From the NCBI RefSeq assembly GCF_948329825.1, contig NZ_CAOJCM010000001.1, forward strand, positions 1,054,001 through 1,118,000: DNA of 64,000 nucleotides. The letters run 5' to 3'. Positions 20,944-30,053 of the stretch are shown piece by piece. The number at the start of each line of letters is the position of its first letter. Position 1 is the stretch's first letter. A program made the position numbers and the translations under genes. The notes below the pieces were generated by a model. The model worked only from the letters and a program-made list of their open reading frames with translations. It did no database searches and was not told the origin of the DNA. This DNA comes from Paenibacillus sp. JJ-100 (GTDB lineage Bacteria > Bacillota > Bacilli > Paenibacillales > Paenibacillaceae).

Positions 20944-21029
20944 TGTTTAGTTGACTATTTTATGATATGTGTCCTAGTTAACGGTGATGGTGCATCTATT
21001 GAACTCCAACTGGGGGACACCCGTTATTA

Positions 21030-21434
21030 TTAACGAGAAGTTGCCCACTGAGCAGGATTCGTGATGTCGGGGATGCCTTTTTCTAAAATCTCCTGGTAAT
21101 GGAGTGTTTTTTCTTCCAGATGTGCGACACGTTGTTTTGCTTCTTCCAGTTGAGCGAGTGCAGCTTCCTTGAATCGCATCATGAGAGCTAAGCGCTGTGG
21201 GACGGTTGAATCACCTTCAAGGCAGAGATCTACGTAAGTTTTGATATCTTCAATTGGCAACCCCGTTTGCTTAAGGCATCGGACGCCACGTAACCAGTTG
21301 ATCGCTTCGTCGTTAAACAATCTTACATTGTTTTTGTTGCGCTGCACGCTTGGAATCAGGCCTTTATCGGTATAAAAACGAACTGCATGCTCTGAAAGTC
21401 CTGTAATCAAGGCAGCTTCATGAACCGTAAACAT
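21030..21434 (-). CDS. MerR-family regulator
   Basis: A 134-residue regulator with the winged helix at the N-terminus (MFTVHEAALITGLSEHAVRF; YTDKGLIPSVQR) and a C-terminal coiled-coil (about 80-120). No cysteine pair of the metal-sensing kind is evident, so it fits the AdhR/NmlR-like group sensing aldehydes or small organics. It is divergent from an aldo/keto reductase, and a perfect 17-base palindrome lies between a -35 and a -10 box there, as MerR proteins need. Confidence 0.87.
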   Translation of the reverse strand: MFTVHEAALITGLSEHAVRFYTDKGLIPSVQRNKNNVRLFNDEAINWLRGVRCLKQTGLPIEDIKTYVDLCLEGDSTVPQRLALMMRFKEAALAQLEEAKQRVAHLEEKTLHYQEILEKGIPDITNPAQWATSR

Positions 21435-21470
21435 AGATTTTCATCTCCTTAAAAAAATGATATAAACCGC

Positions 21471-21501
21471 TTGACTTCGTGTTACACGAAGGTACTAGGG
21501 T
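21471..21501 (+). promoter_or_regulatory. MerR-type promoter/operator of the aldo/keto reductase
   Basis: TTGACT (21471-21476) and TAGGGT (21496-21501) are 19 bases apart, the long spacing used by MerR activators. Between them CTTCGTGT-T-ACACGAAG (21475-21491) is a perfect dyad. Confidence 0.75.
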
Positions 21502-21603
21502 TATTGTAACGCAAGCTGATTCAAAGCGAAATAACAGAGTGTTGTTAGAAACAAATCCGCTTGATTGCTTGAGTTAAACCATAAAACCTTAGGAGGAAAT
21601 CAA

Positions 21604-22458
21604 ATGATGCAAAGTGTAACATTAAACAATGGTGTGAAGATGCCGATAATCGGATTTGGTGTATATCAAGTCCCAGATCCGCAACAATGTGAGAATACCG
21701 TCTATGAGGCGCTTCGTGCGGGTTATCGTCTAATTGATACGGCAGCGGGTTATATGAATGAGGAAGCGGTAGGGCGCGCAATCCAACGCAGCGGTGTCTC
21801 GCGTGAAGAACTATTCATTACCACTAAATTATGGATACAAGATGCCGGATATGAAAGCACCAAAAAGGCATTCGCTAAATCATTAAAGAAGATGCAGCTT
21901 GAACAGTTGGATATGTATCTTATCCATATGCCTTTTGGTGATTATTATGGCGCTTGGCGAGCGATGGAGGAACTGTATCGAGACGGTTATATTCGTGCCA
22001 TTGGTGTCAGTAACTTTTTACCTGATCGGCTAATGGATCTCATCGTTCATAACGAAATCGTGCCGGCGATCAATCAGATCGAGACACATCCTTTTCAGCA
22101 GCAGATCATTAGCCGAGCCTTTCTAAAAGAACAGGGGATACAGCATCAATCGTGGTCACCGTTCGCAGAAGGCCGTAATCATTTATTTACGAATGCAACA
22201 CTTTCTGCTATTGCAGAAAAGTATAATAAGTCCGTGGCACAGATTGTACTTCGCTGGCTTACGCAGCAAAATATTGTAGTTATTCCCAAATCGGTACGAA
22301 AAGAGAGGCTTGTGGAGAACTTTGACATCTTTGATGTCACGCTAAGTTCGGAGGATATGAAAGCCATAGCGACATTGGATACAGGAGAGAGCCTATTTAT
22401 GAAAATCGATGATCCCGAAGTAGCCAAAATGCTGGGTCAGCTGAAGGTGGACATATAA
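21604..22458 (+). CDS. Aldo/keto reductase
   Basis: A 284-residue NADPH-dependent reductase of the AKR5-like bacterial group. Catalytic residues are recognisable: Asp in LIDTAAGY and its Tyr, Lys in ITTKLW, and His in YLIHMPFG. The C-terminal cofactor-binding IPKSV is also present. I start at ATG 21604 with AGGAGGAAAT upstream; TTG 21565 has no site. The MerR regulator next door probably induces it in response to toxic aldehydes. A terminator follows. Confidence 0.9.
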   Translation: MMQSVTLNNGVKMPIIGFGVYQVPDPQQCENTVYEALRAGYRLIDTAAGYMNEEAVGRAIQRSGVSREELFITTKLWIQDAGYESTKKAFAKSLKKMQLEQLDMYLIHMPFGDYYGAWRAMEELYRDGYIRAIGVSNFLPDRLMDLIVHNEIVPAINQIETHPFQQQIISRAFLKEQGIQHQSWSPFAEGRNHLFTNATLSAIAEKYNKSVAQIVLRWLTQQNIVVIPKSVRKERLVENFDIFDVTLSSEDMKAIATLDTGESLFMKIDDPEVAKMLGQLKVDI

Positions 22459-22547
22459 TCGTTCATCTCTCATAGTCTCATCATCTATTCTCTTGAAGCG
22501 GATGGACCTGTGTGGCTTCTAGTTCAATCATGATTTAAGATGTGAAT

Positions 22548-22590
22548 AGGCTCCTGAACTGCTCTGTGTGAAGAGAGTTAGGAGCCTTTT
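22548..22590 (+). terminator. Terminator between converging reductase and transporter genes
   Basis: AGGCTCCTGAACT pairs with AGTTAGGAGCCT, followed by TTTT and a further T-rich stretch. Confidence 0.78.
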
Positions 22591-22611
22591 GCATTTTGTC
22601 ATTCGAGCAAT

Positions 22612-23580
22612 TTAAGCTGCGGAGGTTTTATCCGAGTTACGCAAGAACTGGGAACGTCGGCCCAGCAAGTACCCCGATAGGGATGCCAGCATTTGTTGGA
22701 ATACCATGCCAAGAACTACAGGAACCGCAACAGGCGGCGGAAAATAAGTAACCGCAAGGACTGCGCCAGCACTAATGTTTCGCATTCCACCATTGAAGAC
22801 GAGCGCCACTTGATCAGCTTCATTCCATCCCAGCCATCTCGCAATGAAATAACTGAGTGCATACCCGAAGGAGGCTAGAAAAACAATAATGACTGCAAGC
22901 CCGGCCAAACGCCAGTTGAAGTCGGCTAGATAGGGTGCGACAACCGAGCCATTAATGGCAACGACTGAAGCCATAAATAACTTGGATAATGGATTGAGCC
23001 TAGGGCCCCATACAGGAACGATCCGCCCTTTAGTCCATTCATTGAGGAGCATGCCCAGCAGAGAAGGAAACACGATCATCCAGAACAAGCTGCTCATCAT
23101 AGCCGCCGTATCCAGACTGACACTTGTGCCTACCAACAGAGATAACACTCCAGGCACAACGAACGGAGCCAGCAACGTATCAATGAGAATAATAGAAAGC
23201 GTAAGCGCGATATTCCCCCGGTAGATGCTGACCCATATAAAGCTGCTAATGCCTGTCGGAATGACCGCAGCAAGAACAAGTCCTGTAATGGTATAAGCAT
23301 CGGTGGGAAACACGAGATGACCTGTTCCTAGTGCAACAAGAGGCATTGCCAAGTGCAAGATCAGCAAACAGACAAACAGTGGGAAAGGTTTCTTTAATAC
23401 ATTCACAAAGTCTCGCACGCTTAAACTGATACTGCCTGCAAACGTCATAAAGGCAAAAAGCCAAGGTGACAAATACGTGTAAGAAGACAAAAACTGGCCA
23501 CATAATACACCGATAATTATACTGCTGGGGGTAATCAGTGGCATGATGCGGTTCAAGCGTTCATTCAAGGCCTGAAGCAT
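22612..23580 (-). CDS. Bile acid:sodium symporter (BASS) family transporter
   Basis: A 322-residue membrane protein with about ten helices. Family marks include FAFMTFAGSISLSVRDF near residue 43, AVIPTGISSF near residue 105 and FNGGMRNISAGAVLA near residue 265, which corresponds to the conserved crossing-helix region. Bacterial members carry organic anions such as pantoate or keto acids with sodium; substrate unknown here. The start has a GGGATG-type site only. It has no obvious operon partner. Confidence 0.85.
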   Translation of the reverse strand: MLQALNERLNRIMPLITPSSIIIGVLCGQFLSSYTYLSPWLFAFMTFAGSISLSVRDFVNVLKKPFPLFVCLLILHLAMPLVALGTGHLVFPTDAYTITGLVLAAVIPTGISSFIWVSIYRGNIALTLSIILIDTLLAPFVVPGVLSLLVGTSVSLDTAAMMSSLFWMIVFPSLLGMLLNEWTKGRIVPVWGPRLNPLSKLFMASVVAINGSVVAPYLADFNWRLAGLAVIIVFLASFGYALSYFIARWLGWNEADQVALVFNGGMRNISAGAVLAVTYFPPPVAVPVVLGMVFQQMLASLSGYLLGRRSQFLRNSDKTSAA

Positions 23581-23721
23581 AATGATGACATCCCTTTATT
23601 GTATGATTCTCCCATTATACAACGTAATGCTGTTGCATGCAGGCTCATTTGCAATATAGCATCGCGAACAAGTATCATTAAATACAAACTAACATGGTGA
23701 GATGAAGAAAGGGAGATGATC

Positions 23722-24192
23722 ATGACGAGGCGAAAAAGAACATATAAAATGATGTTAACCTCAATTATCGGTTCCAGTATGCTGATATTATCGGCCTGTT
23801 CTATTGTAGAGCAAGCGAATCAAAGTCTAAATTATGTAAGCGGTGCAACGGATTATATAGAACAAATATCGAGAGCTGGAACAGAGCTCCAGCAACTTGC
23901 AGCAGATGCTGTTAACAACCCTGATGTTACGGGGCAGGTTCAAGAAAAAATTGATTTGATTCAAGCGGAAGCTGCAGAATTCGCCGAGATGAATGCGCCT
24001 GCAATTGGCGAAAGTATTCACGAGAATCTCGTTAGTTATAATAATCAACTGACAGAGGTCATCAATCAATTCGAGACATCGATTGCCGAGCAAGGGATCA
24101 CTGCTGAGAATTGGGAGCAAACAGGTATTCCTGAATTGATCAACAATATCAATAGTCTGAAGGATCCGCTGAGCGGATTGCAAAATGAATAA
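23722..24192 (+). CDS. DUF6376-like lipoprotein
   Basis: A 156-residue secreted lipoprotein. The signal ends in a lipobox, LILSACS, giving a mature protein anchored at the membrane outer face. The mature part is acidic and helical, without cysteines, starting IVEQANQSLNYVSGATDYI, which recalls the DUF6376 group of Bacillales. ATG 23722 lies six bases behind GGGAG, better than ATG 23716. Function unknown. A terminator follows at 24275. Confidence 0.75.
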   Translation: MTRRKRTYKMMLTSIIGSSMLILSACSIVEQANQSLNYVSGATDYIEQISRAGTELQQLAADAVNNPDVTGQVQEKIDLIQAEAAEFAEMNAPAIGESIHENLVSYNNQLTEVINQFETSIAEQGITAENWEQTGIPELINNINSLKDPLSGLQNE

Positions 24193-24274
24193 TACGTTGA
24201 ATTACGTTAATATTTTAATGTTCACTCATGATGGATTCTAGCGAATCCAAGCAGAATAATGATTCATATACATG

Positions 24275-24313
24275 AAAGGCACAGGACGAAGTAATCGCCC
24301 TGCGCCTTTTTTT
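24275..24313 (+). terminator. Terminator behind the lipoprotein gene
   Basis: AAAGGCACAGGACGA pairs with TCGCCCTGCGCCTTT and a run of T follows. Confidence 0.8.
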
Positions 24314-24402
24314 ATATTCAACTTTTGCAGTGAAATCATATAATAATGTCGAATCTCCCCGAAGTTTGGGCGTTCGTGATACAATAAAATCGCTGACTCT
24401 TT

Positions 24403-24576
24403 TTATCCATTTGTGGTGTCGTACACGATACGGACGCCAAGTGAACCATAACTTTCTTCTTTATAATGACAATGAGTGCAGGTTTTGACTGAGCATAATG
24501 GTTCATGATGTGTTTGTAATTTTTCGTTACAGCGAGGACATGTATTCACAAAAAGTGTCTTCAACACACTAAACAT
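24403..24576 (-). CDS. 57-residue zinc-ribbon miniprotein
   Basis: Reading the minus strand from ATG 24576 gives 57 residues ending at TAA 24403. Two cysteine pairs, CPRC (13-16) and CTHC (33-36), are 16 residues apart and look like a zinc ribbon; a further Cys and several His lie between. The tail (SYGSLGVRIVYDTTNG) is not membrane-like. The binding site before the ATG is weak (GAGTGAT), but a TATAAT lies 43-48 bases upstream. I do not know the family. The zinc knuckle spacing makes chance unlikely. Confidence 0.6.
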   Translation of the reverse strand: MFSVLKTLFVNTCPRCNEKLQTHHEPLCSVKTCTHCHYKEESYGSLGVRIVYDTTNG

Positions 24577-24618
24577 GCTTAATCACTCATTTCTGATTAA
24601 TTTACTTGGTTTTAATGT

Positions 24619-24647
24619 ATTATAACCGAAATCAATTGGTGTGTATA
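24619..24647 (-). promoter_or_regulatory. Possible promoter of the zinc-ribbon gene
   Basis: On the minus strand TATACA (24647-24642) and TATAAT (24624-24619) are 17 bases apart, 43 bases ahead of the ATG. Confidence 0.45.
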
Positions 24648-24724
24648 CGTTTTTTGTTGATTGTTTTAGCTCATATTCTAATTTTGTATTGTCGTATTAT
24701 CCTTTGAAAGGAAGCGTATAATCG

Positions 24725-25522
24725 ATGGATCTGTTGTTATTTTTCATCATGTTTATACTGGGTCTCATCGGTTCGTTTTTTTCCGGATTGTTGGGCATTG
24801 GCGGTGCCATTATTAATTTCCCGCTATTGCTGTACGTACCTGAAATGGCAGGTCTCTCTCCGTTCAGCGCTCATCAGGTGTCTGCTATTAGTATGTTTCA
24901 GGTTTTCTTTGCTTCACTTGCCGGAGTTGTTGCATTTCGCAGAAGGACAAAAGCAGGGAATACAAACAACGCTGTCATTAATTCCAAACTGGTACTGTAT
25001 ATGGGCTCCAGTATTCTCATTGGTAGTTTGATTGGCGCTTTTATCTCAGGTTTGCTTGATGAACGCATGATTCATCTCGTTTACGGAGTTCTTGCTGTGA
25101 TTGCCATTGTTTTAATGCTGGTTCCGAGCAAGGGACGATTAGATACAGATGAACCGTTAACATTCAATAAAATGATCGCTTCGAGCACAGCGTTGATCGT
25201 TGGCATCGTTTCAGGCATCGTTGGAGCTGGTGGTGCTTTTGTGCTAATCCCTGTTATGCTGACCATCCTGAAGATTCCAGTGCGGACTACTATTGCCTCA
25301 TCTCTTGCGATTGTGTTTATTTCTGCAACAGGAGGTGTCATTGGGAAGCTGATCGCTGGAGATATTCCGGTGGAGCCGATTATATACACCGTAGTTGGTA
25401 GCTTGATTGGCGCTTCGATTGGCTCCCGAGTAAGTTCGATGATCAATGTGCGGCTGCTTCGATATGGGCTACTTGTTCTCATTGCGATTACGGCGTTCAA
25501 AGTCTGGTCTTCCATATTTTGA
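24725..25522 (+). CDS. TauE/SafE-family anion exporter
   Basis: A 265-residue membrane protein with about eight helices in two repeats. GLLGIGGAIINFPLL near residue 22 and IVGAGGAFVLIPVM near residue 160 are the repeated family motifs. Members export sulfite, sulfonates or related organosulfur anions. GAAAGGAAGCG precedes the ATG. No sulfur-metabolism genes lie nearby, so the cargo is open. Confidence 0.87.
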   Translation: MDLLLFFIMFILGLIGSFFSGLLGIGGAIINFPLLLYVPEMAGLSPFSAHQVSAISMFQVFFASLAGVVAFRRRTKAGNTNNAVINSKLVLYMGSSILIGSLIGAFISGLLDERMIHLVYGVLAVIAIVLMLVPSKGRLDTDEPLTFNKMIASSTALIVGIVSGIVGAGGAFVLIPVMLTILKIPVRTTIASSLAIVFISATGGVIGKLIAGDIPVEPIIYTVVGSLIGASIGSRVSSMINVRLLRYGLLVLIAITAFKVWSSIF

Positions 25523-25641
25523 ACTATACCGTTCCGCCCAACACATTTTCGATTTCGTAACCAAACGGCTGAACTGCCGTATATAGGGTATGAACATGAA
25601 CGGACCATGTTTAACTTTAACCGAAGTTGAGGGATCAACCG

Positions 25642-28038
25642 ATGAACAACTTACTTATAAACCAAACTAAGGATGAAGCGAATGTTGGTGAAGCGTACCG
25701 TCTCGCGGAGCAGAAAGCATCTCAGTATTTTTCCAAGCTCACTCAGCAGCTCTTAAATCATTCACACGTAGATGAACTTAAAGAAGATTTCAGGATTTGG
25801 CAAAAAAAACACATTCATCGATTTAGCTGGTTATCATGGTTCGCTGGCAAGAGAAAACCTGATACCCGAAATATTCAGAAATATATACACTGGCTCAATG
25901 CGACGAGCAAGCTGGATGATTATCTGGATCGTAGCATCTCCTATATTTACATGCGAGATCTGGGGCAAGCGCTGGATAACCCGAAAACCCAAAATCACAT
26001 TCGCCGTATTGCTGAAGATACCAAAACATATTTTATGCGTACTGCGAGTAAACAACAGGGGCAGGCTGACTACATTAGCCCAGCGGCTTTATACCGGTGG
26101 GGGCAGCGGGAACAGATCGAAGAAGCTGTCATCTGGGTGTTGGACAAATTAAAACATGTTGCAGCAAACATTCCTAAAGAACTGGATGCAGCGCAGGCGC
26201 AGCGAAAATTGATCAAAATTATTCTGGGTGTTGTTCTTCATGTGCATGATGAATTCACGGAGGAAACGCCACAGAAGGAACGAAGTGAACGACTGGACGC
26301 AGCGATACGGCTCGGTTACTCTTACGGTCTGACGTACCCTTTCGTTGATGATCTTCTTGATTCTCAGGCACTGACCATACAGGAAAAAGAACAATATTCA
26401 GCGATGATACAACAAGCGCTACTTACAGGCATCGTGCCTGAACTTGGTGAGTGGAAGGGGCCAAAGCTTGAAGTCATCCGGTATGTACATTCCGAACTTC
26501 GAGAGGCCTTTGATTATATTCGAAATTATCAGCGTGAAGAGATGCGGCGCACTTTTTTTGAACAGTCCTATGTGTTCTTTCAATCTCAGGAGACGGATCG
26601 CAGTAAGAATTTGTCGAATGCGCATTATACCAATGAGGAGCTCTACATTCCGATTATTATCAAATCAGCATCTTCCAGGTTAATTGTACGTTCCGTTCTC
26701 AGTGCGCCTGAAGATGAGGGGTTTGATCTGCGTACGTTCCATTATGGAATATATAATCAGCTCGCCGATGATTTTGCAGATATGTTCGACGATTTGCAAG
26801 ACGAGGCCGTGACACCGTATACGTATTATTTGAAATATCGTGACCTTCGTCCGGATCTGATTAATCCGTATGAGTTATATTGGGCAGTCATCTCCTATCT
26901 GATCCATGATGTCTACTATTCGAACGAGAAGGCACGGGAGGTTATACTGGATCGTGCAATTAACGGTTTGAAGCGATGCAGAGAACGGCTGGGACAGGTG
27001 AAATATGATGAAGTCATGAGTATCTTCGCATCCGGGCAGCCAGAACTTAATGATGTGGTGCAGCAGATGGTACGTAAAGCAGATGATGTTGATTTTCTGG
27101 ACAAATTGTTACGAGATCAGGTCGTGCTGCAGCTGAGCAATGATAAAGAGGAGAAGGATTCGTTTAGACAGACGCTTCAAACGGTGCGTGAACGGATCAA
27201 TGTAGAGCTGCAAATCAACAAGTCCGCAGAAGAGCTCGATATGAAGACAAGACTGATGGATGCGGCAAACTATAGCCTTCAAGGGGACGGCAAACGTCTA
27301 CGCCCCATCCTGACATGGGTCATGGGTGTACAGGAATATGGACTCACTGAGTCGGCCATAATGCCTTTGTTACGATCCATGGAATATATGCATACCGCTT
27401 CACTCATCTTTGATGACCTTCCTACACAGGATAATGCTTCAACAAGGCGAGGTCGTTCCACACTTCATCAGGTTCATAATAGTGCAACCGCAGAACTTAC
27501 GGGCTTGTTCCTCATCCAGCGGGCCATTCGTGAGCAGTCTACACTGCATCAGTTCGATGCACAAACGGTGTTGAAGCTGATACAATATTCTGCTGTAAAG
27601 GCAGAAGATATGTGCATGGGTCAGGCGATGGATCTGGGTTCAAAAGGAAAAACGCTGTCGCTAGAGGAGCTAAATACGATCTGTTTCTACAAAACAGGTA
27701 TTGCTTTTGAAGCGGCGCTGGTCATGCCAGCTATTCTGGCACAAGTGAAAGAAGAAGAGATCGACGCGTTAAAATCATTTGCCTATCATGCAGGCATTGC
27801 CTTTCAGATCCGGGACGATCTGCTGGACTATGGTGGAGATCACCGGGTTCTTGGGAAGCCAGCCGGGCAGGATGAACGAAATAACAATTCCACTTTTGTA
27901 TCCATTCTAGGGGAGAACGGTGCCCAAAAGGCAATGTGGGAGCATTATTGTTTCGCCACTGATGCACTAGGTCAAATGCCGAAACCCATTCCTTTTTTGA
28001 AACATCTACTGGATTACCTGATTGCTCGTGAACGTTGA
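25642..28038 (+). CDS. Large protein with C-terminal prenyl synthase domain
   Basis: A 798-residue cytoplasmic protein. Residues 520-798 resemble trans-prenyl diphosphate synthases: GDGKRLRP, a first aspartate motif D591-D-L-P-T-Q-D597, GQAMDL, and a second motif FQIRDDLLD (D725, D726) with GKPAGQDERN behind it. The first 520 residues are all-helical and also hold prenyl-synthase-like pieces: YPFVDDLLDS (D236) and NQLADDFADMFDDLQDE (D376-D387). Normal family members have about 300 residues, so this is a fusion or repeat of two or three such units. ATG 25642 has GAGGGA seven bases upstream. Product unknown; a terpenoid or polyprenyl role is inferred. Confidence 0.82.
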   Translation: MNNLLINQTKDEANVGEAYRLAEQKASQYFSKLTQQLLNHSHVDELKEDFRIWQKKHIHRFSWLSWFAGKRKPDTRNIQKYIHWLNATSKLDDYLDRSISYIYMRDLGQALDNPKTQNHIRRIAEDTKTYFMRTASKQQGQADYISPAALYRWGQREQIEEAVIWVLDKLKHVAANIPKELDAAQAQRKLIKIILGVVLHVHDEFTEETPQKERSERLDAAIRLGYSYGLTYPFVDDLLDSQALTIQEKEQYSAMIQQALLTGIVPELGEWKGPKLEVIRYVHSELREAFDYIRNYQREEMRRTFFEQSYVFFQSQETDRSKNLSNAHYTNEELYIPIIIKSASSRLIVRSVLSAPEDEGFDLRTFHYGIYNQLADDFADMFDDLQDEAVTPYTYYLKYRDLRPDLINPYELYWAVISYLIHDVYYSNEKAREVILDRAINGLKRCRERLGQVKYDEVMSIFASGQPELNDVVQQMVRKADDVDFLDKLLRDQVVLQLSNDKEEKDSFRQTLQTVRERINVELQINKSAEELDMKTRLMDAANYSLQGDGKRLRPILTWVMGVQEYGLTESAIMPLLRSMEYMHTASLIFDDLPTQDNASTRRGRSTLHQVHNSATAELTGLFLIQRAIREQSTLHQFDAQTVLKLIQYSAVKAEDMCMGQAMDLGSKGKTLSLEELNTICFYKTGIAFEAALVMPAILAQVKEEEIDALKSFAYHAGIAFQIRDDLLDYGGDHRVLGKPAGQDERNNNSTFVSILGENGAQKAMWEHYCFATDALGQMPKPIPFLKHLLDYLIARER

Positions 28039-28046
28039 TGATATAC

Positions 28047-28087
28047 AAAAACCCTCATTCTGTATTCATTCAGAGTGGAGGGTTTTT
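28047..28087 (+). terminator. Terminator between the prenyl synthase and SgrR genes
   Basis: AAAAACCCTCATTCTG pairs with CAGAGTGGAGGGTTTTT. The A-run on one side and T-run on the other let it serve both converging genes. Confidence 0.85.
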
Positions 28088-28126
28088 GCTTTTTTTCATT
28101 ATGTAAGATGTTCTGGAGGTTGGAGA

Positions 28127-29896
28127 TCATGGATTTTTGATCCACAGCTTGGAGAGATCCAAAAAGCCAAACTCTGAAGTTTGCATACCGTATATACTCT
28201 GATGGAGTTCAGATTTTCTGTTCATATGACATCCGTGTAACAGCCAACCATTCTCACGCAACAGACCTTCGGCCTGTTCCAAAAGTTCCATTCGTCCAGA
28301 GTCTGGAAGCTGTGGAAAGACGTCCAGCAAATCGTCAAACGCAGACTGAATCTCGGGGGTCATATACTCATGGAAAGAGTTCGCTTGGTTTTTGAAAAAA
28401 TGAATCATGCCATACTGCCAATCATCCTCCAGAATTTCTTCCCTCAAAATCAAGGGGGCAGTAGACTTCTTCACAACATCTACATAATCATCAAAAGGCT
28501 CCAATTCAATCTTAAGACCGATATGGCTTGCGCGCTGTTGCAACCATTCGGCCACATCCGAATCTTTGTTCTTCTTATAAGATAACAGGAGGGGCTCGCC
28601 TTGATAATCGGACTGTTCTAGCAAACTCTTGGCATCCTCTAATGATACGGAACTCCAGTTCTCAGCAGCACTTCGCCAAGGCAGGAAACTACAGGCAGGT
28701 GTAATTCGATTTTTGCCCAAGTCGTTCACGAGTGTCAATGGATCATAGATGATGCGCATTGCTTGACGAAAAGGAAGTTGATGATGACAGCCTTCCATAT
28801 GAAAATTAAACAACATATACTGACAACCAAGTGAGGGATAGTCAATGAAATTCAGCTTCTCTTGGCTATTTCCAGGCATACTAAGCTGATAAGTTCCTGG
28901 CAACTCATAATACCTGTCATTTAAAGTTGGTTCGGGAAGGAACCAGATATGAACCTGATCAAGGTGAGGGCGAATGCCGTAATAGCCGTCAAAAGCGCTT
29001 AATTTGATCACATCTTCATTCTTCTCGGTGATCTGAAAAGGACCTGTACCAATCAATGTCTGATTCTGATCGTGATCGGCTGGCAGTACAATCATTCGTA
29101 TACAGCTAAACAGATGTAAGAGAAACCTGTTCGAACGACGCAGAATAAACCGGATACAATAATCGCCTATGATATCCGTATGTTCGATGTCCCGATAGAA
29201 CCATAGTGAGGAGGAATTCATCTCAAACAACCGATTCAAGGATGCTTGAACATCTTGGGCGGTCATCCATCGTCCGTCATGAAAGCGAACGCCTTTTCGC
29301 AAATAAAATATCCATTCCCGGTGATCATTGCTAGACTCCCATGTGTGTGCAAGGGCAGGCAGGAAGCTATCGGTGTGAGCATCGTATGAGATCAATGTGT
29401 TGCATATTTGACCCAGTAAATACGTTTCGAAGGCGGTATACACAGAGGCAGGGTCCAGATCACCAAGCTGACGGGATCTTAGCATGCGAAGTGTATCTTG
29501 TCCCGATGCTGTTTCAGTATGACTGCGGAATCCCATCTGCTGGTGGAGGGTATGCATAAGCTTATCCCTTAGCACATCATCCATTCTAACGCTACCAATC
29601 AGTTCAATGGCCTCTTTGAGTTTCCCTTTGCATAGAAGTTCGGAGAAGTGCATCTCCAAAACATCGTTGAATCCTCGCAACAGTGTCAGTGTGGAATAGT
29701 TACCTCGACCACGCCCAGGTTTCCAATGAACAAAACGTTGCTCTTCCAGCTTCCGCACAATAAATTTGACATTACGAGGGGTGCAACAAAGGATAGAAGA
29801 GAGGTGTTCGATCGTTACTTGTACAGGCTCTTTCATTTTCAATGAGAGCTGCTCATCGGCAGCCAGTCTTAGAAAGTGAGTATATATCGTATCCAT
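28127..29896 (-). CDS. SgrR-family regulator with solute-binding domain
   Basis: A 589-residue protein with an N-terminal winged helix (about 1-110; VTIEHLSSILCCTPRNVKFIVRK shortened as LSSILCCTPRNVKFIVRKLE) followed by an SBP_bac_5-type domain (about 135-480; DPASVYTAFE, WIFYLRKGVRFHDGRWMTA). This is the SgrR layout, in which the binding-protein part senses a small molecule in the cytoplasm; no signal peptide is present. It is divergent from an MFS transporter that it probably controls, as SgrR proteins in Bacillales often sit beside MFS pumps. Confidence 0.87.
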   Translation of the reverse strand: MDTIYTHFLRLAADEQLSLKMKEPVQVTIEHLSSILCCTPRNVKFIVRKLEEQRFVHWKPGRGRGNYSTLTLLRGFNDVLEMHFSELLCKGKLKEAIELIGSVRMDDVLRDKLMHTLHQQMGFRSHTETASGQDTLRMLRSRQLGDLDPASVYTAFETYLLGQICNTLISYDAHTDSFLPALAHTWESSNDHREWIFYLRKGVRFHDGRWMTAQDVQASLNRLFEMNSSSLWFYRDIEHTDIIGDYCIRFILRRSNRFLLHLFSCIRMIVLPADHDQNQTLIGTGPFQITEKNEDVIKLSAFDGYYGIRPHLDQVHIWFLPEPTLNDRYYELPGTYQLSMPGNSQEKLNFIDYPSLGCQYMLFNFHMEGCHHQLPFRQAMRIIYDPLTLVNDLGKNRITPACSFLPWRSAAENWSSVSLEDAKSLLEQSDYQGEPLLLSYKKNKDSDVAEWLQQRASHIGLKIELEPFDDYVDVVKKSTAPLILREEILEDDWQYGMIHFFKNQANSFHEYMTPEIQSAFDDLLDVFPQLPDSGRMELLEQAEGLLRENGWLLHGCHMNRKSELHQSIYGMQTSEFGFLDLSKLWIKNP

Positions 29897-29919
29897 CTGA
29901 CTTCTCCTTCATAAAGGTG

Positions 29920-29947
29920 AAAAGTGCCAACGAATAATTACACTTTT
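29920..29947. promoter_or_regulatory. Inverted repeat between SgrR-like and MFS genes
   Basis: AAAAGTG (29920-29926) and CACTTTT (29941-29947) are perfect arms with 14 bases between, close to the SgrR-like start. A candidate operator for the divergent pair. Confidence 0.35.
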
Positions 29948-30053
29948 ACTTCCCCCTTTTATCTATACAATTATACATATCAGGATGACAGAATGCATCC
30001 ACTTTGATAACTATAGAATACATAGAGAAGAGTAGCAGGATAGGAGAACCAAG

